From Andalucia godoyi (taxonomy: Eukaryota; Discoba; Jakobea; Jakobida; Andaluciidae): a stretch of DNA of 64,000 nucleotides. A model generated the notes under the pieces. That model was not told where the DNA came from, ran no database searches, and was given only the letters and a program-made list of their open reading frames with translations. The stretch is from NCBI GenBank assembly GCA_009859145.1, contig VRVR01000005.1:62001-126000 (forward strand). The letters run 5' to 3'. Shown one piece after another: positions 41,018-51,058 of the stretch (its first letter is position 1; each line of letters starts with the position of its first letter). A program made the translations under genes and the position numbers.

Positions 41018-41389
41018 TTATCGACTAATGAACTTTGAGATAGACGAACCTGATCGCTTGACGACGGTTTTCCGAAGCGCCTGCGTGACGCGGTGTTTCT
41101 TTGCCTTTGCTCTCATTTTTGAGCTGACACGGAGAATCGCAGTCGTCGCTTCCGGTACCGTGACTTTCGAAGACCGGGTCGTCTCCGATTCTTGACCCAT
41201 GCTAGAGTCGTCGTCCGCTGCACAGGCTTCGGCGCGCGCAGCAGCCATACGAGCCTCCGTGGCTGCAATGTGCGCTTGCAGCTTCGCGGACAGCTCTTGG
41301 GTCCGCGGGTTCTCCACGGTCTCCTTTACAATCGACGACTGAATCGAATGGTTCTTCTTTATACTCGACGATCGAATAGACTTTCCCAT
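41018..41389 (-). CDS. LLP-homolog-like small nucleolar protein (DUF2423-type N terminus)
   Basis: The 123-residue product from the ATG at 41389 begins MGKSIRSSSIKKNHSIQ and continues RTQELSAKLQAH. This matches by eye the fungal and animal DUF2423/LLPH N terminus (MAKSLRS..KK..S, then R..RL..KL), which belongs to small basic proteins bound to pre-60S particles. The middle is Ala-rich helix, then an acidic stretch, and the C terminus is strongly basic (SKMRAKAKKHRVTQALRK). The frame is open upstream to another ATG at 41563 and would then add an RS-like repeat made by an 18-bp tandem repeat. The shorter start is preferred because it reproduces the family N terminus. It is convergent with the RNase P-like gene. 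Confidence 0.65.
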   Translation of the reverse strand: MGKSIRSSSIKKNHSIQSSIVKETVENPRTQELSAKLQAHIAATEARMAAARAEACAADDDSSMGQESETTRSSKVTVPEATTAILRVSSKMRAKAKKHRVTQALRKTVVKRSGSSISKFISR

Positions 41390-41397
41390 CTCGTTAT

Positions 41398-41492
41398 TCC
41401 TACTCCTACTCTTCCGAATACTCCTACTCTTCCGACTACTCCTACTCTTCCGAATACTCCTACTCTTCCGAATACTCCTACTCTTCCGACTA
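41398..41492. repeat. 18-bp tandem repeat just upstream of the LLPH-like start codon
   Basis: About five copies of an 18-bp unit (ACTCCTACTCTTCCGAAT and near variants, some with CGACT). On the minus strand each copy reads RKSRSI or RKSRSS in frame with the downstream gene. It therefore lies in the 5' leader or in an N-terminal extension. Confidence 0.93.
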
Positions 41493-41857
41493 CTACAATA
41501 ACTTTTCCATAACAATCTCGGTTTTTCAAAAGCAAGAAAAAGGTTTTTTTCGCTCATCATCATTTGGGGTCTGCAGAGAACGTGCTTGATGCTTATCGCT
41601 TGATACTATAGTCGAATCTCTTTCTGTTTCAGCAACTCAAGAATTTCCCTCGATGCAGGTTTTCTTTCTGCTTTCTTCTATCTGGGTTTTTAACTCTCCC
41701 TTTCTGCCATCGTCGTGAAGGCGCGAGTGGCTGAGTAGTAGGCCAGTATATTGTTTTCAAGACATGCCTAGTGCACTGTGAAAATAACAACGAGAAAGAA
41801 AGATTTGAAAATAAATAAAAAAGAAAGAAAGAAAGAGAGGGAGATATATAGAGAGAG

Positions 41858-43933
41858 ATGGTGGTTCGAGGATTGTTGGAGCATGTTCAGAACAAGGATG
41901 AGAGTTCGATGGAACTAATTGACGTAGCGCAATTCGCACCGATTGGATCGATTGTTGTGGATGCGCCGAGTGTGATTGAATATTTGTGGCCACGCACATT
42001 TTCATTGTTTGATGCGTCGTTTGGAGGAAATTACATGGCTTTTGTCGCTGCGTTCCGATCGTTTGTCGAGCAATTGCAAGCTGCGACACAGGCAACGGAA
42101 ATCGCGTTCTTCTTCGACTCGGTGCCGGAGGAGTTTCGGTTCGATGAGGTGGTCGATCAGTATAAGAGAAGTGTTTCTGTCGCGAACAACGTGCCGAGTA
42201 CAATATGCTCTCAGAAGTCGATGATCATCAAGGGATCGACAATTCCCTCGCCGGCGTTGGCGTATTCGGTGGCGCTGTGGATTCTCTCTGCATATCCGTT
42301 TGTGAAAGTGTTTCAAAGTCTAGACGGCGAAATCGATGCTGCTGCGTCCGCATATGCTTTACTCACAGGCTCCTTTGCTGTGATTTCCAACGATTCGGAT
42401 TTTCTAGTGCACAACGTGCCATTCATGCCGCTGAACTCCATGCTTTTCCCGTTTCTCAAAAGGTTCTGTTCAAAGGAAGTTGCGGTGCCAGTTCCGTACT
42501 TGGCGCAAAACTCGACAGATTGTATCGCGGGACGGTTGTACAAGCCGAACGCGGCTGCGGGTTCCTTGGGCTTGGATCAGTGGATGCTACCGTACTTTGC
42601 ATGTTTGATCGGCTGCGATTATGTCAAACGAGAGCACGGACTCGAGCTGATCGTGAACAAGGTGCAGAATTTAATGGATACCGGATACCAGGTGGGCGCA
42701 ATTGCAGAGTACCTTCCGTCTTTTACAAAGGAGGCGCTCTCTGGCGAAAAGCTGGCCCAGAAGTTCCTCTCCGCTTCCAACCTCTCCGAGAGCTTTCGAC
42801 AAGAATTCATCAAGGCTTATGAGAATGGACTTGCATTTTACACACGAACTGGCACTTGGAAACCGGCCATGTTTTCCAGGCACGTGCATGGTCTCACGAC
42901 TCGGCATATTCTCTTCGTGCCTCCGGTGTTTTCTAAAGGCCCCGCAGAACGGTTTTCTTCCGAACGCTTCCGATACATTCGGCAAGCGTTGTGTGCACAA
43001 TGGGATTCGCTGTTTGGCTCGGCCAACATGCCACTTTCCGTTCTTGAGATTCACCCTTCTCCATCGGGGGTTGGTCAAACAAAGCTCCTGGTGGGCGCTC
43101 GAGAGACGGAGTATCGTCCTTTGTATGACCTTTTTATTCAGGAGCTGCGGGAGCGGAAGGACGTCTCCAGACGAGTAGAGCCTCGATTGGAGCAACTGTT
43201 GTTTACGGTGCTGAACCGAGCAGGATCTGCCTCTCACCTGTCTGCATTGCGTGGAAGCTCGTTATACACGGCTCTTGTTTCAGAGAGCTTGCCAATGACA
43301 AGGTTTGTCAGACTTGTCGTGGTCGTGGCGTCGATGTCGATGCTGCTATCCGTTGAAGAGCTCTTCGCCTTGTCAGTCTACAGCTTTCATCTTGCACGGC
43401 TTTCGGTTTCGGTGACAAGCAGGTATGCTGGCGCGTCCATTGAACCGAAACAGTGGACAGACGACGAAATTGCAGACATTGATTCTCGCATGTACGAAAC
43501 ATCGTCTGTCTTGCAAAGTGTCTTATGGCATCTTTGTTTGGTGAACGAGGCCATGAGTCGTCCTCTCAAGTACGCTCCAGAAGAGCTTTCGAGCGGGCTG
43601 GACACCTCTGGTCTCGCGAGAATCCTGGTTCGTCGTCAGCAAGGCTACGGGTGGTTGGATTTGAATTTGCCAGACATCAGCGTGGATTCTGTTGGCGAGG
43701 GTGTTATGTGGCTTCGGCAAGTCGCCAAAGACCTGCGCGAATGTTGCAGCTTGTCGATTTTTCAGTCGTCTTCGGACGTATTACGAGACATTAACGCAAT
43801 CGGACGATCGAAGAAACGATCTCGAAAGGACTCGGAAAAGGCAGCTTCGGCCAGTAAGAAGCCGCGATCTTCGCTACCAGCCTCGGGGAGTGCTGCGAGC
43901 ACCTCCACCTCCACCTCCACCTCCACTGGGTGA
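41858..43933 (+). CDS. ASTE1: Asteroid-type (XPG/FEN1-like) nuclease-fold protein
   Basis: Asteroid proteins share the FEN1/XPG nuclease fold; their role is poorly defined (DNA end processing and signalling have been proposed). The 691-residue single exon begins MVVRGLLEHV, the characteristic N-terminal motif next to the 5' end of the PIN core. Acidic residues matching the FEN1 active site are visible in IVVDAPS, FFFDSVPEE, LDGEIDAAASAYA, ISNDSDFLV and GCDYV. They are followed by a helix-hairpin-like region and a long helical domain not found in FEN1. The C terminus is a Lys/Arg-rich basic stretch (KKRSRKD, KKPR), probably nuclear localisation, then a Ser-Thr run coded by CACCTC repeats. The family call rests on motif order and length (human ASTE1 about 680). 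Confidence 0.85.
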   Translation: MVVRGLLEHVQNKDESSMELIDVAQFAPIGSIVVDAPSVIEYLWPRTFSLFDASFGGNYMAFVAAFRSFVEQLQAATQATEIAFFFDSVPEEFRFDEVVDQYKRSVSVANNVPSTICSQKSMIIKGSTIPSPALAYSVALWILSAYPFVKVFQSLDGEIDAAASAYALLTGSFAVISNDSDFLVHNVPFMPLNSMLFPFLKRFCSKEVAVPVPYLAQNSTDCIAGRLYKPNAAAGSLGLDQWMLPYFACLIGCDYVKREHGLELIVNKVQNLMDTGYQVGAIAEYLPSFTKEALSGEKLAQKFLSASNLSESFRQEFIKAYENGLAFYTRTGTWKPAMFSRHVHGLTTRHILFVPPVFSKGPAERFSSERFRYIRQALCAQWDSLFGSANMPLSVLEIHPSPSGVGQTKLLVGARETEYRPLYDLFIQELRERKDVSRRVEPRLEQLLFTVLNRAGSASHLSALRGSSLYTALVSESLPMTRFVRLVVVVASMSMLLSVEELFALSVYSFHLARLSVSVTSRYAGASIEPKQWTDDEIADIDSRMYETSSVLQSVLWHLCLVNEAMSRPLKYAPEELSSGLDTSGLARILVRRQQGYGWLDLNLPDISVDSVGEGVMWLRQVAKDLRECCSLSIFQSSSDVLRDINAIGRSKKRSRKDSEKAASASKKPRSSLPASGSAASTSTSTSTSTG

Positions 43934-44222
43934 TTGGATTGGGCAGGGGTGCCTCGGGTCGCATTTGCTTGTCATTATCCAGTGTCCTGTAAAAATAACA
44001 ACTCGTATCCCGTTTGTCGCCGCACGCGCGCGCCATATTTTCCGTTCACAGAATTACAGAGAGCATTCCAAACGTCAGCAAATCTGTCGGTATCTACCAG
44101 ATGAAAACGGATGATCACCTTGAAGCGAAAAAGAAGGAGAGAGAGGGAGAGAGAGAGAGAGAGAAGAACGGATGCAGCATGAGAATGACCAAGCATGAGC
44201 AAGCTCGATAACGATTCAGTTT

Positions 44223-44717
44223 CTACAGTTTTGCGCCCTGTTTCAGCTGGAGTTGTGCAGCTCCATAAACATCATTCAAATCAGCCTTCTTTTCCACTGA
44301 GGTCTGTTCTGAGCTTGAGGATGCCTGGTTTGCTGAATGATGCTGCAGACGACGATTGTGGTCCATTGTAACAAGATAGGACAGGATGAAAGGATCAAGG
44401 TTAAGCGCAGGTTCCCATATGCCCTTGTTTGGTCTCGGCAGGATATGGTGGATGATTCTGTGCAGCCGTTCAATGTAAGGAACAAGATGCACAACTTGCT
44501 CGTGAGCAGGCAGTCGTTGCAACGATCGAATCAACTCATCGGTCGTAGTAATGCGCGGTTCTGTTGGGGACGGAGACGGAGACGGAGACTGCGATGCTGA
44601 CAGCGATAGCGCCAGTGACTGTGTCGGTCGGAGAAATGAAGAATCCAAGAGTTCTGCAACTCGAGCATCACTCTCGACGCGATCAGAGTCACTCTGTCCG
44701 TTCTCGGTCGGTTGCAT
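44223..44717 (-). CDS. Unrecognised small protein with Ser/Pro-rich linker
   Basis: The frame from the ATG at 44717 gives 164 residues, but it stays open without ATG up to about 44857, where a likely 3' splice site (TTTGCAG at 44864-44858) lies. An upstream exon is therefore probable. One option is the ATG at 45102 with a donor at 45089 (GTAGCG, a weak match to the GTATG used elsewhere). The product has an acidic start, a Ser/Pro dipeptide tract coded by GGAGAC repeats, and one predicted helical segment (ELIRSLQRLPAHEQVVHLVPYIE..). It ends in a polar tail. No family is recognised. It is convergent with the Asteroid-type gene. Confidence 0.5.
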   Translation of the reverse strand: MQPTENGQSDSDRVESDARVAELLDSSFLRPTQSLALSLSASQSPSPSPSPTEPRITTTDELIRSLQRLPAHEQVVHLVPYIERLHRIIHHILPRPNKGIWEPALNLDPFILSYLVTMDHNRRLQHHSANQASSSSEQTSVEKKADLNDVYGAAQLQLKQGAKL

Positions 44718-44771
44718 CCACTCGATTTTTTCCCGACACCCAACCGTCACATGGAGAATTTCACCACACAA

Positions 44772-45282
44772 CCTATTTGCTGATGCTGGCTGGTCTTCGT
44801 CAAGCTCACCTAGAAGTTTTGAAGACCCCTTAGGCGGTGACGGACAGTCTCGATTCCCTGCAAATAGAAATCAGAAAAGGCTCGCGTGCATGCATATGCT
44901 TCGATCGTCGATTCTCCAGAAACTGAGGAGGTACTGTTCTACAGTAGTTGCACAGCGCCAGCACGAACAGTGGACTTGATGCTTGATGGCAGAGGCTTTT
45001 TTTATTTTAAATTGCTGTTTTCTTTCCCGATTAAAAAGGTTTTTTGCAACGTCCTCATAGGAGACTAATCTCCCCGCTTTTTGCGCTACGAGTTTTCCTC
45101 ATTGCTTCTGTGATTCACGGATTTCACGTATAATATTATTGTTGCCATTATCGTTATTAGTATCGCTGTCACTATTTGGCTGTCTTTGGTTTTAAAAAAC
45201 TGTAGTTTTCTGTCTTGTTTCGAATCACCCCGCGGTTTTTTTGTATTTTCCGGATTTGGAATCACTTGTACCAAAGACGAAG
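44772..45282. other. Divergent region between the small protein gene and the armadillo-repeat gene
   Basis: It contains the putative splice acceptor and upstream exon of the 44223-44717 gene and a T-rich tract before the armadillo gene's ATG. Nothing else is supported. Confidence 0.45.
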
Positions 45283-48200
45283 ATGAGTCATCTGTTGGCA
45301 ATGGAGCAGATTCGACTTGTGGAAGCTGCGTTTCGACAAGATATGACGTTTGCAGCGGATCTTGGATCTTGTGTATCTTCCATTGCTCCTCAAGTTACGT
45401 CGCTGAGGACGGCTGTGGGAAACAACGATCCGGTGAATGAACAGATTGTCCGTGATTTATTGTGCAAATTGAGCATATCTTGCTTTCGAAAACTATTGTT
45501 CCCAAATCAGTCGGATCTCTCTTTTGTGGTGGAATCGCGAGGAAGACTCGATCAGCTGTTCCAGTATTTATGGGATTTGTACATTTCTTCGTCACAGTTG
45601 CTTCCGGAACTGGGACGTGCTCTGCAGCCTGTTCTCGACGACATGGCGAAATGCGAACAGTGTCCAGAAGTTGTGAACGTCACATTCCATGCTCCTAGTA
45701 CGGTTTTTAATCTCGAGCAGAACCTAAAGGCGTTTCTGCAGTCTATTGAGGCCATGCAACATGTGTTTGCCGATATTCAAGAGAAGAACATGCTACCTGC
45801 TGACAACGATGGCAGCGATGCCGACCATCATCATCATCGCCATCATGATGTCATCCATGGTGACATGTCTGAGGCAGAGTCTACAGAACTGGAAAGGCTG
45901 CGGGAAACGGTTCGTACGCAAGAAGAGGAGTGGAAAAAGATAATGAACATCATCGATCGAGTTATCGAATCAACACAATTTCTTGCCCAAGAAGCAAGCC
46001 CGGGGCGCAGAGAAAGCCGGGTGCAGACGTTCTTGAGCCGCATGGATCTTCTCATCGCGCAGCATCCTGGATCCCCGATTGGTGCAAGAGCACGCTCTCC
46101 TCACGGGAGACCGCGGTCGGGAAGTTCCAGCTTGGATGAGCTCACAATGTGGCCTCAAAAGGAAAAGAAGTTGCAGGAAGAGATCCGCGCGAGGGAAGAG
46201 CAAATGGACATGAAGGATTCCTTGATTGAGCAGCTGAACACCGACATCGCATTTCTCAAGACGCAGATCGGCAACTTGCAGGATGAGATGCACGGACGAG
46301 CGTCGTTGGATCCGGAAGCTGGAGATGTTGAAAGAACGAACGGCTCCATGGCTTCGCGCTCTCGGGAGTATCAATCCGGATTGCAGAGTTCATCGACGAA
46401 CAGAAATTCTTCGTCTCTCGGCGGGTTTATCATACCAGATGACGACGATCACAATCCAGACAGCGCCCCTGCCATTCGGACCTCGGTTTCGTGTCTGTAC
46501 TCTAATGCGACAAACGAAGATAGAATCGTAGTCTCCGTTTCGCAGTCTGCTACACCCAGCGCTCTGCTCCGAGAGGAAGACTATGTTGCGCTCTGCAACA
46601 GGGTGCAAGCACTTCAGGCGGAGAATGAACAGCTGCAATCGTCGTTCGGACTGATTGAGCGCTATGAACGCCAAGTTCAGGTACTGGAATACCAGTCAGG
46701 AGACCTTCGGCATCAAGTCGAATCACTGCAGGCAGAGCTTGCGCTGTACAACAAAGTCTGCGTTGATCAAGCCGTACAAGTTGCAGTCGGTGTGCGCAGT
46801 CGCCAAATCCAGACCACGCAAACCATGAAGCTGGAAACCGAAAAGGACGTCTTAATCTTGAACCTGCAAAACAACCAGAGAGAACCAGCTGATTTTATTG
46901 CTGTGAACTTGTTTGCATTTGAATATCTCGATCATTCACTGGATACAATTCGAGTGAGTGTCTCGGATGTTGTGCAGCCCGCAGAGTATCGACGCGAATT
47001 GTATTTCAAGAGCCTGGACATCCAAACTCTGGAAGCCCAGTTGTCGATTCATCAGGAAAACCATGATTCACAACACGTAGCAAGATCGACTTCTCCCTCC
47101 GAGCTTGTTGTGGATAGTAAGGCTCTTATTCGCTCGCTGAAGGCTGAGAATACTTTGCTGTCCAGCCAAGTCGCTTCTCTCAAAGTTTCCATTGTTGCCC
47201 ACGAGAAGGAAATCCAGGAAGTGACCGAGAAGTACGAGGCGAAGCTCAAGTTGTACTATGATGCAAGTTCAGACGTGCGGAAGTTTGATCAGCACCTTTC
47301 AAAGATGAAGACAGAAGTGGAGGAAGCGGCGTCAGAGAAGATTCTAGAGTTGCAAAAAGAGTTGTCCGCCGTTGAAGAGCATCATCGAACGGCGTTGGAG
47401 AGGGCAGCAGAAAAATTAAATGCGGAATGGAAAGAAAGAATGGATGCGGAGCATCGTCTGTGGAGTTCCTTGCATCGGAGTTCTGTCCCGCCTTCTTCAA
47501 AGTCTGTCGTCCCTGGAACTGCAGACAGTGTCGCGCTGGGTGTTGATTACGAAGCTCTTTCGGTATCCAATCTGGAGAACTATACTTTGCAGCAGCGATC
47601 TCCTGGCGGCAGACCGCATTCGTCTCCGTATGTTCGCAACCCAAGACGACCATCGGACCGACCGTCGTCATTTTCAGGATACAGACGCAAGATTCGAAAT
47701 GCGAATGGAATGGAGGAGGAGGAAGTCGACGATGCGACAAATGTAGATGGATTGGTGTCTCCTATTGTGGCTCACCCGAACAGTGGTTCCCTTTTGGACG
47801 ACCGGTCTCTCGCCGTGTCGAATCAGGAGCATTTGAGACCGAGCACGACACAGAGTGTATTTGCCGAGGATATGCAACATCGCGTTACTGCAAAAACACT
47901 GCTTCACCGAGCATTTGAAGTTCTTGGGAAAATCAAGACTGCTGTTCAATCTGTCTCCGTTTCCGTGGACGAGAACAAGTCCGTGGACGACAGTATTCGG
48001 AAGCAGCGGTTTGTGCTCAAGCAAACTCTGAAGATGCTTGAAGATGAACTAGTTGCGGATGCGACGATGTCTGTGACTTTGTCTACACCACTTTCTTTGA
48101 CTTGCTTGTTTGATATCCTCGCCTTCGACTGCCCGGCGTTTGCTACTGCGGTCGGGAAATTGCTCAAGACGGTCACCATATCCCCGGAAGCCTTGTCGTA

Positions 48201-50739
48201 TATTAAGCGACGCGGAGATGCAGTTCCAATCCTAGCGCAGCTTTCACAGATTGTTCCTTTTGATGCTTGCCATATCATCAGGCAGATAGCAGTTCACGAT
48301 GATCTGAATGCGTTGATAGTGAACATTGGGTTATTGAAGCATATCATGACTGCACTGATTGAAACACAGTACCTGGAGCAGCAGAAGGATGCATTGCGGG
48401 CCATCATTGCTATCGGATTCACCGATATTGGTAAGGAAGCGGTCCGCAAGGTCGGTGCCATTCCCGTCATTGTGAAACTGTCTCGGCGGTCCGACCTTTT
48501 ACGACCACTTGTTGCACAGTCCCTGATGGTTCTCAGTTCCGATTCCGAAAATCGCATCGAGATCCGCCGCAGAAACGGGATTGACTTGCTGATTTCGATT
48601 CTGTCATCGGCCTCCGACGTGCCGTCGCTCAGATTCGGTTCAGGAGCACTGCTTAACCTTTCCGTTAACGAAAAGAACAAGGAGCTTATTCGCGTCGCTG
48701 GCGGCCTCCCGGTGTTGTTGACGCTGGTTCTCCATTCCGATGCACATGTCCGTCAGTATGCGCTGCGAACGCTGTCAAATCTGATTCTTGTCTCGGCAAA
48801 CGCTGCAGAATTGGCAGAGAGCCCTTTTGTGGAATCTGTTGTGAAGTGTTTGACAGACCAGGATGCTAATGTCGTTTCCTATGCTGCACGACTTCTTGCT
48901 CTCGCCTGCACAGAGGAGAGGCTCTTGAGTGCCATGATCATCGATGGCCTGACTTCCATATGTCTATTGCTGCAGCACACCAGCCCACGAGTTCTGGACG
49001 ATGCTCTTGCACTTCTTCCTCAACTGTGCATGCATGAGGCGCCGCGGGAAGTCCTGTTCCGAGATGGGCATTTGCCCAAGATTGTGTCCATTCTGAAGGC
49101 CGTTATGTTGGATGACAAACTCGAGTCGGCCGAAACGATTGCTTCTCGACGCGCTTCTACGTTGAGTATATTGTGCTACGTCAGCACCGTCCGCGAGGCT
49201 GTCCCGCAGCTGATCCGACTGGGCCTTCCGTCGATGTGCTTCCAATTGATGTACCACAGCTCCTCGTTTGGCGTGTACCCTCATCGGTTGGAAAGTATCT
49301 ATCTGCTGGCAAATCTGTCTGTCGTTCCGGAGCTGTGTGCGGACATTCCCAATAACAGTCGTCTCTTGCAGGTTATTCAACTTTTTGAGGAGCCAGAAGC
49401 GCCAGTCGTTGCGGAAGCTGTCCGGTTCATGGGGAACGTAGTTCCCAACTCTTCGGTTCGTGCCATGTTTTACGGAATCGATGGACTGGCACGGTTGTAC
49501 AGGTTGTTTACTCGAAAGGAGGTCTCCGTGATCCTGAACTGTGTCAAGTTGATTACCGAGCTAACAAAGGATATCGACGCGTTGCAGTCTGTGCTGCAAG
49601 CACCAGGGGTCCTGGAGTTGTTGGTTCGGTGTTTGCGTTATGGCAAGCCTGAATTGACAAGAGCTGTTCTTCAGTTCATTCGAAACAACATTTTCTTTGA
49701 TCGCTTCCGAAACGACACTCTGGAACTCCAAATTATCGAGTGTCTTCTCGATCTTGTGGTGTTGGACGATCCTGTTATCCAGAAAGACACGCTGTCCACA
49801 CTGCAGGCATACTGCGGGTATATTGATTGTCTAGACGAGTTCATCGGTGCCGGCGGTTTGGATGTGTTCGACGACCTTCTTGCACAGACTGCAGAGCAAT
49901 CTTTCCAGAAACACCTCATGGATGTTCTGATCGAGGTCTCCAAGGTTTCCGAATTTCACGGCGACATTCTCCGACACCCCAAGGTGTTCTCCATCCTCGA
50001 GACGTGGAGTACGGATGCCACGGGCCTGCAGATCCATATCCTGCGATTGTTGTGTTCTTTGGCTGCAAGCTCGAACGGGCGCGATGTGATTATCGACATG
50101 ATTCCACAAAAGCTATTGATGCATTTCATTGGCGAAGCGGTTGGCGACAAGCACGCGATGTCTCTTTCATTGTTTGCGAGAATCTGCTTTGACAGAGACT
50201 CTCTTCTGGAAATGGTCCATAATGGAGGCCTGCCGCTGTTCTTGTCCGCGCTGCGCAAGTCTGAGGATCCTGTGAAATTGCTGGTCCTCCGAACTCTGAT
50301 ATCGGTTGCGTCTTTCCCCGGAGGCGCAGCGCAGATTGCTCGTCGTGACGGCGTGAATGAAGTCTACCAGTGTCTCAACAAAGTATCTCCAGCGCTTCAC
50401 AACCACGCGGTCTTGCTGATGTCCATCCTGTCCAACGATGCAACCGCATGCATGAAGGTCGCTTCCTACGACATGACGCTTTGCTTGCCGTATTCTCAGA
50501 GTGCTGAGGAGAAGGACGCGATTGCAAATGTTGCAGAATTTGCGCTTCAGTTGATGTTTAACATTGCCAAGATTGCGCCTCGAGCGCTCAGCCCCGATCC
50601 CGTTCTTCAGTTCATCATCAAGCACTACAATGAATCCTCAGAAGGAACACCCGCCGCATCGTACTCGGCCGAGGTCATCAAAACCCTCAAGTCGAACCCC
50701 GTCATGAATGCACGCATCTCTGCATTTCTTCAAGCTTGA
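45283..50739 (+). CDS. Giant coiled-coil and armadillo-repeat protein, unrecognised
   Basis: A single exon codes for 1818 residues from the ATG at 45283 (the frame extends upstream only to a TTG). The first 170 residues are globular and helical. Next come separated coiled coils (about 195-240, 290-350, 430-480, 600-720) broken by Ser/Gly-rich disordered linkers and an Asp/His cluster (DADHHHHRHH near 185). Residues about 930-1800 are a continuous alpha-solenoid of armadillo/HEAT type: many repeats show GALLNLSVNEKNK, GGLPVLLTLV and LRTLSNL patterns. No catalytic motif, signal peptide or membrane segment is visible. A cytoskeletal, ciliary or trafficking scaffold is plausible by architecture. 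Only the fold classes are supported. Confidence 0.8.
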   Translation: MSHLLAMEQIRLVEAAFRQDMTFAADLGSCVSSIAPQVTSLRTAVGNNDPVNEQIVRDLLCKLSISCFRKLLFPNQSDLSFVVESRGRLDQLFQYLWDLYISSSQLLPELGRALQPVLDDMAKCEQCPEVVNVTFHAPSTVFNLEQNLKAFLQSIEAMQHVFADIQEKNMLPADNDGSDADHHHHRHHDVIHGDMSEAESTELERLRETVRTQEEEWKKIMNIIDRVIESTQFLAQEASPGRRESRVQTFLSRMDLLIAQHPGSPIGARARSPHGRPRSGSSSLDELTMWPQKEKKLQEEIRAREEQMDMKDSLIEQLNTDIAFLKTQIGNLQDEMHGRASLDPEAGDVERTNGSMASRSREYQSGLQSSSTNRNSSSLGGFIIPDDDDHNPDSAPAIRTSVSCLYSNATNEDRIVVSVSQSATPSALLREEDYVALCNRVQALQAENEQLQSSFGLIERYERQVQVLEYQSGDLRHQVESLQAELALYNKVCVDQAVQVAVGVRSRQIQTTQTMKLETEKDVLILNLQNNQREPADFIAVNLFAFEYLDHSLDTIRVSVSDVVQPAEYRRELYFKSLDIQTLEAQLSIHQENHDSQHVARSTSPSELVVDSKALIRSLKAENTLLSSQVASLKVSIVAHEKEIQEVTEKYEAKLKLYYDASSDVRKFDQHLSKMKTEVEEAASEKILELQKELSAVEEHHRTALERAAEKLNAEWKERMDAEHRLWSSLHRSSVPPSSKSVVPGTADSVALGVDYEALSVSNLENYTLQQRSPGGRPHSSPYVRNPRRPSDRPSSFSGYRRKIRNANGMEEEEVDDATNVDGLVSPIVAHPNSGSLLDDRSLAVSNQEHLRPSTTQSVFAEDMQHRVTAKTLLHRAFEVLGKIKTAVQSVSVSVDENKSVDDSIRKQRFVLKQTLKMLEDELVADATMSVTLSTPLSLTCLFDILAFDCPAFATAVGKLLKTVTISPEALSYIKRRGDAVPILAQLSQIVPFDACHIIRQIAVHDDLNALIVNIGLLKHIMTALIETQYLEQQKDALRAIIAIGFTDIGKEAVRKVGAIPVIVKLSRRSDLLRPLVAQSLMVLSSDSENRIEIRRRNGIDLLISILSSASDVPSLRFGSGALLNLSVNEKNKELIRVAGGLPVLLTLVLHSDAHVRQYALRTLSNLILVSANAAELAESPFVESVVKCLTDQDANVVSYAARLLALACTEERLLSAMIIDGLTSICLLLQHTSPRVLDDALALLPQLCMHEAPREVLFRDGHLPKIVSILKAVMLDDKLESAETIASRRASTLSILCYVSTVREAVPQLIRLGLPSMCFQLMYHSSSFGVYPHRLESIYLLANLSVVPELCADIPNNSRLLQVIQLFEEPEAPVVAEAVRFMGNVVPNSSVRAMFYGIDGLARLYRLFTRKEVSVILNCVKLITELTKDIDALQSVLQAPGVLELLVRCLRYGKPELTRAVLQFIRNNIFFDRFRNDTLELQIIECLLDLVVLDDPVIQKDTLSTLQAYCGYIDCLDEFIGAGGLDVFDDLLAQTAEQSFQKHLMDVLIEVSKVSEFHGDILRHPKVFSILETWSTDATGLQIHILRLLCSLAASSNGRDVIIDMIPQKLLMHFIGEAVGDKHAMSLSLFARICFDRDSLLEMVHNGGLPLFLSALRKSEDPVKLLVLRTLISVASFPGGAAQIARRDGVNEVYQCLNKVSPALHNHAVLLMSILSNDATACMKVASYDMTLCLPYSQSAEEKDAIANVAEFALQLMFNIAKIAPRALSPDPVLQFIIKHYNESSEGTPAASYSAEVIKTLKSNPVMNARISAFLQA

Positions 50740-51058
50740 TCATTGTCCATGCCTTGGCACTCTGTCTCTTGTTGTTCTTGTTCTGGTAAGTGTTGGTGCT
50801 GCTGCTGCTGTTCACCGCCACGTTTGTACATCTTGGTGCGAAGGATGTACTGTTTTTTTTTGTTGTGCGATCTCGATCATAAATTCCCTGTTCCAAAATG
50901 AAGAAGCAAGGAGGAGTTTGTTGCTGTGGGATGATGCGGGGCGCGGGAGGGAGAGAGAAGAAGGAGTATGAATCACAAAAGTGGAAAATGAACATTGATG
51001 AACAATTAAAATATTGATTAACCCCTCTGCCCCAGTTCAGGCGTCTCAAGTCCTAACC
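50740..51058. other. Convergent 3' regions of the armadillo and ARFRP1-like genes
   Basis: It is 319 bp and includes a GCT repeat (50800-50814), a 10-T run and ATTAAAATATTGATTAA close to the minus-strand stop. No coding frame is credible. Confidence 0.5.
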
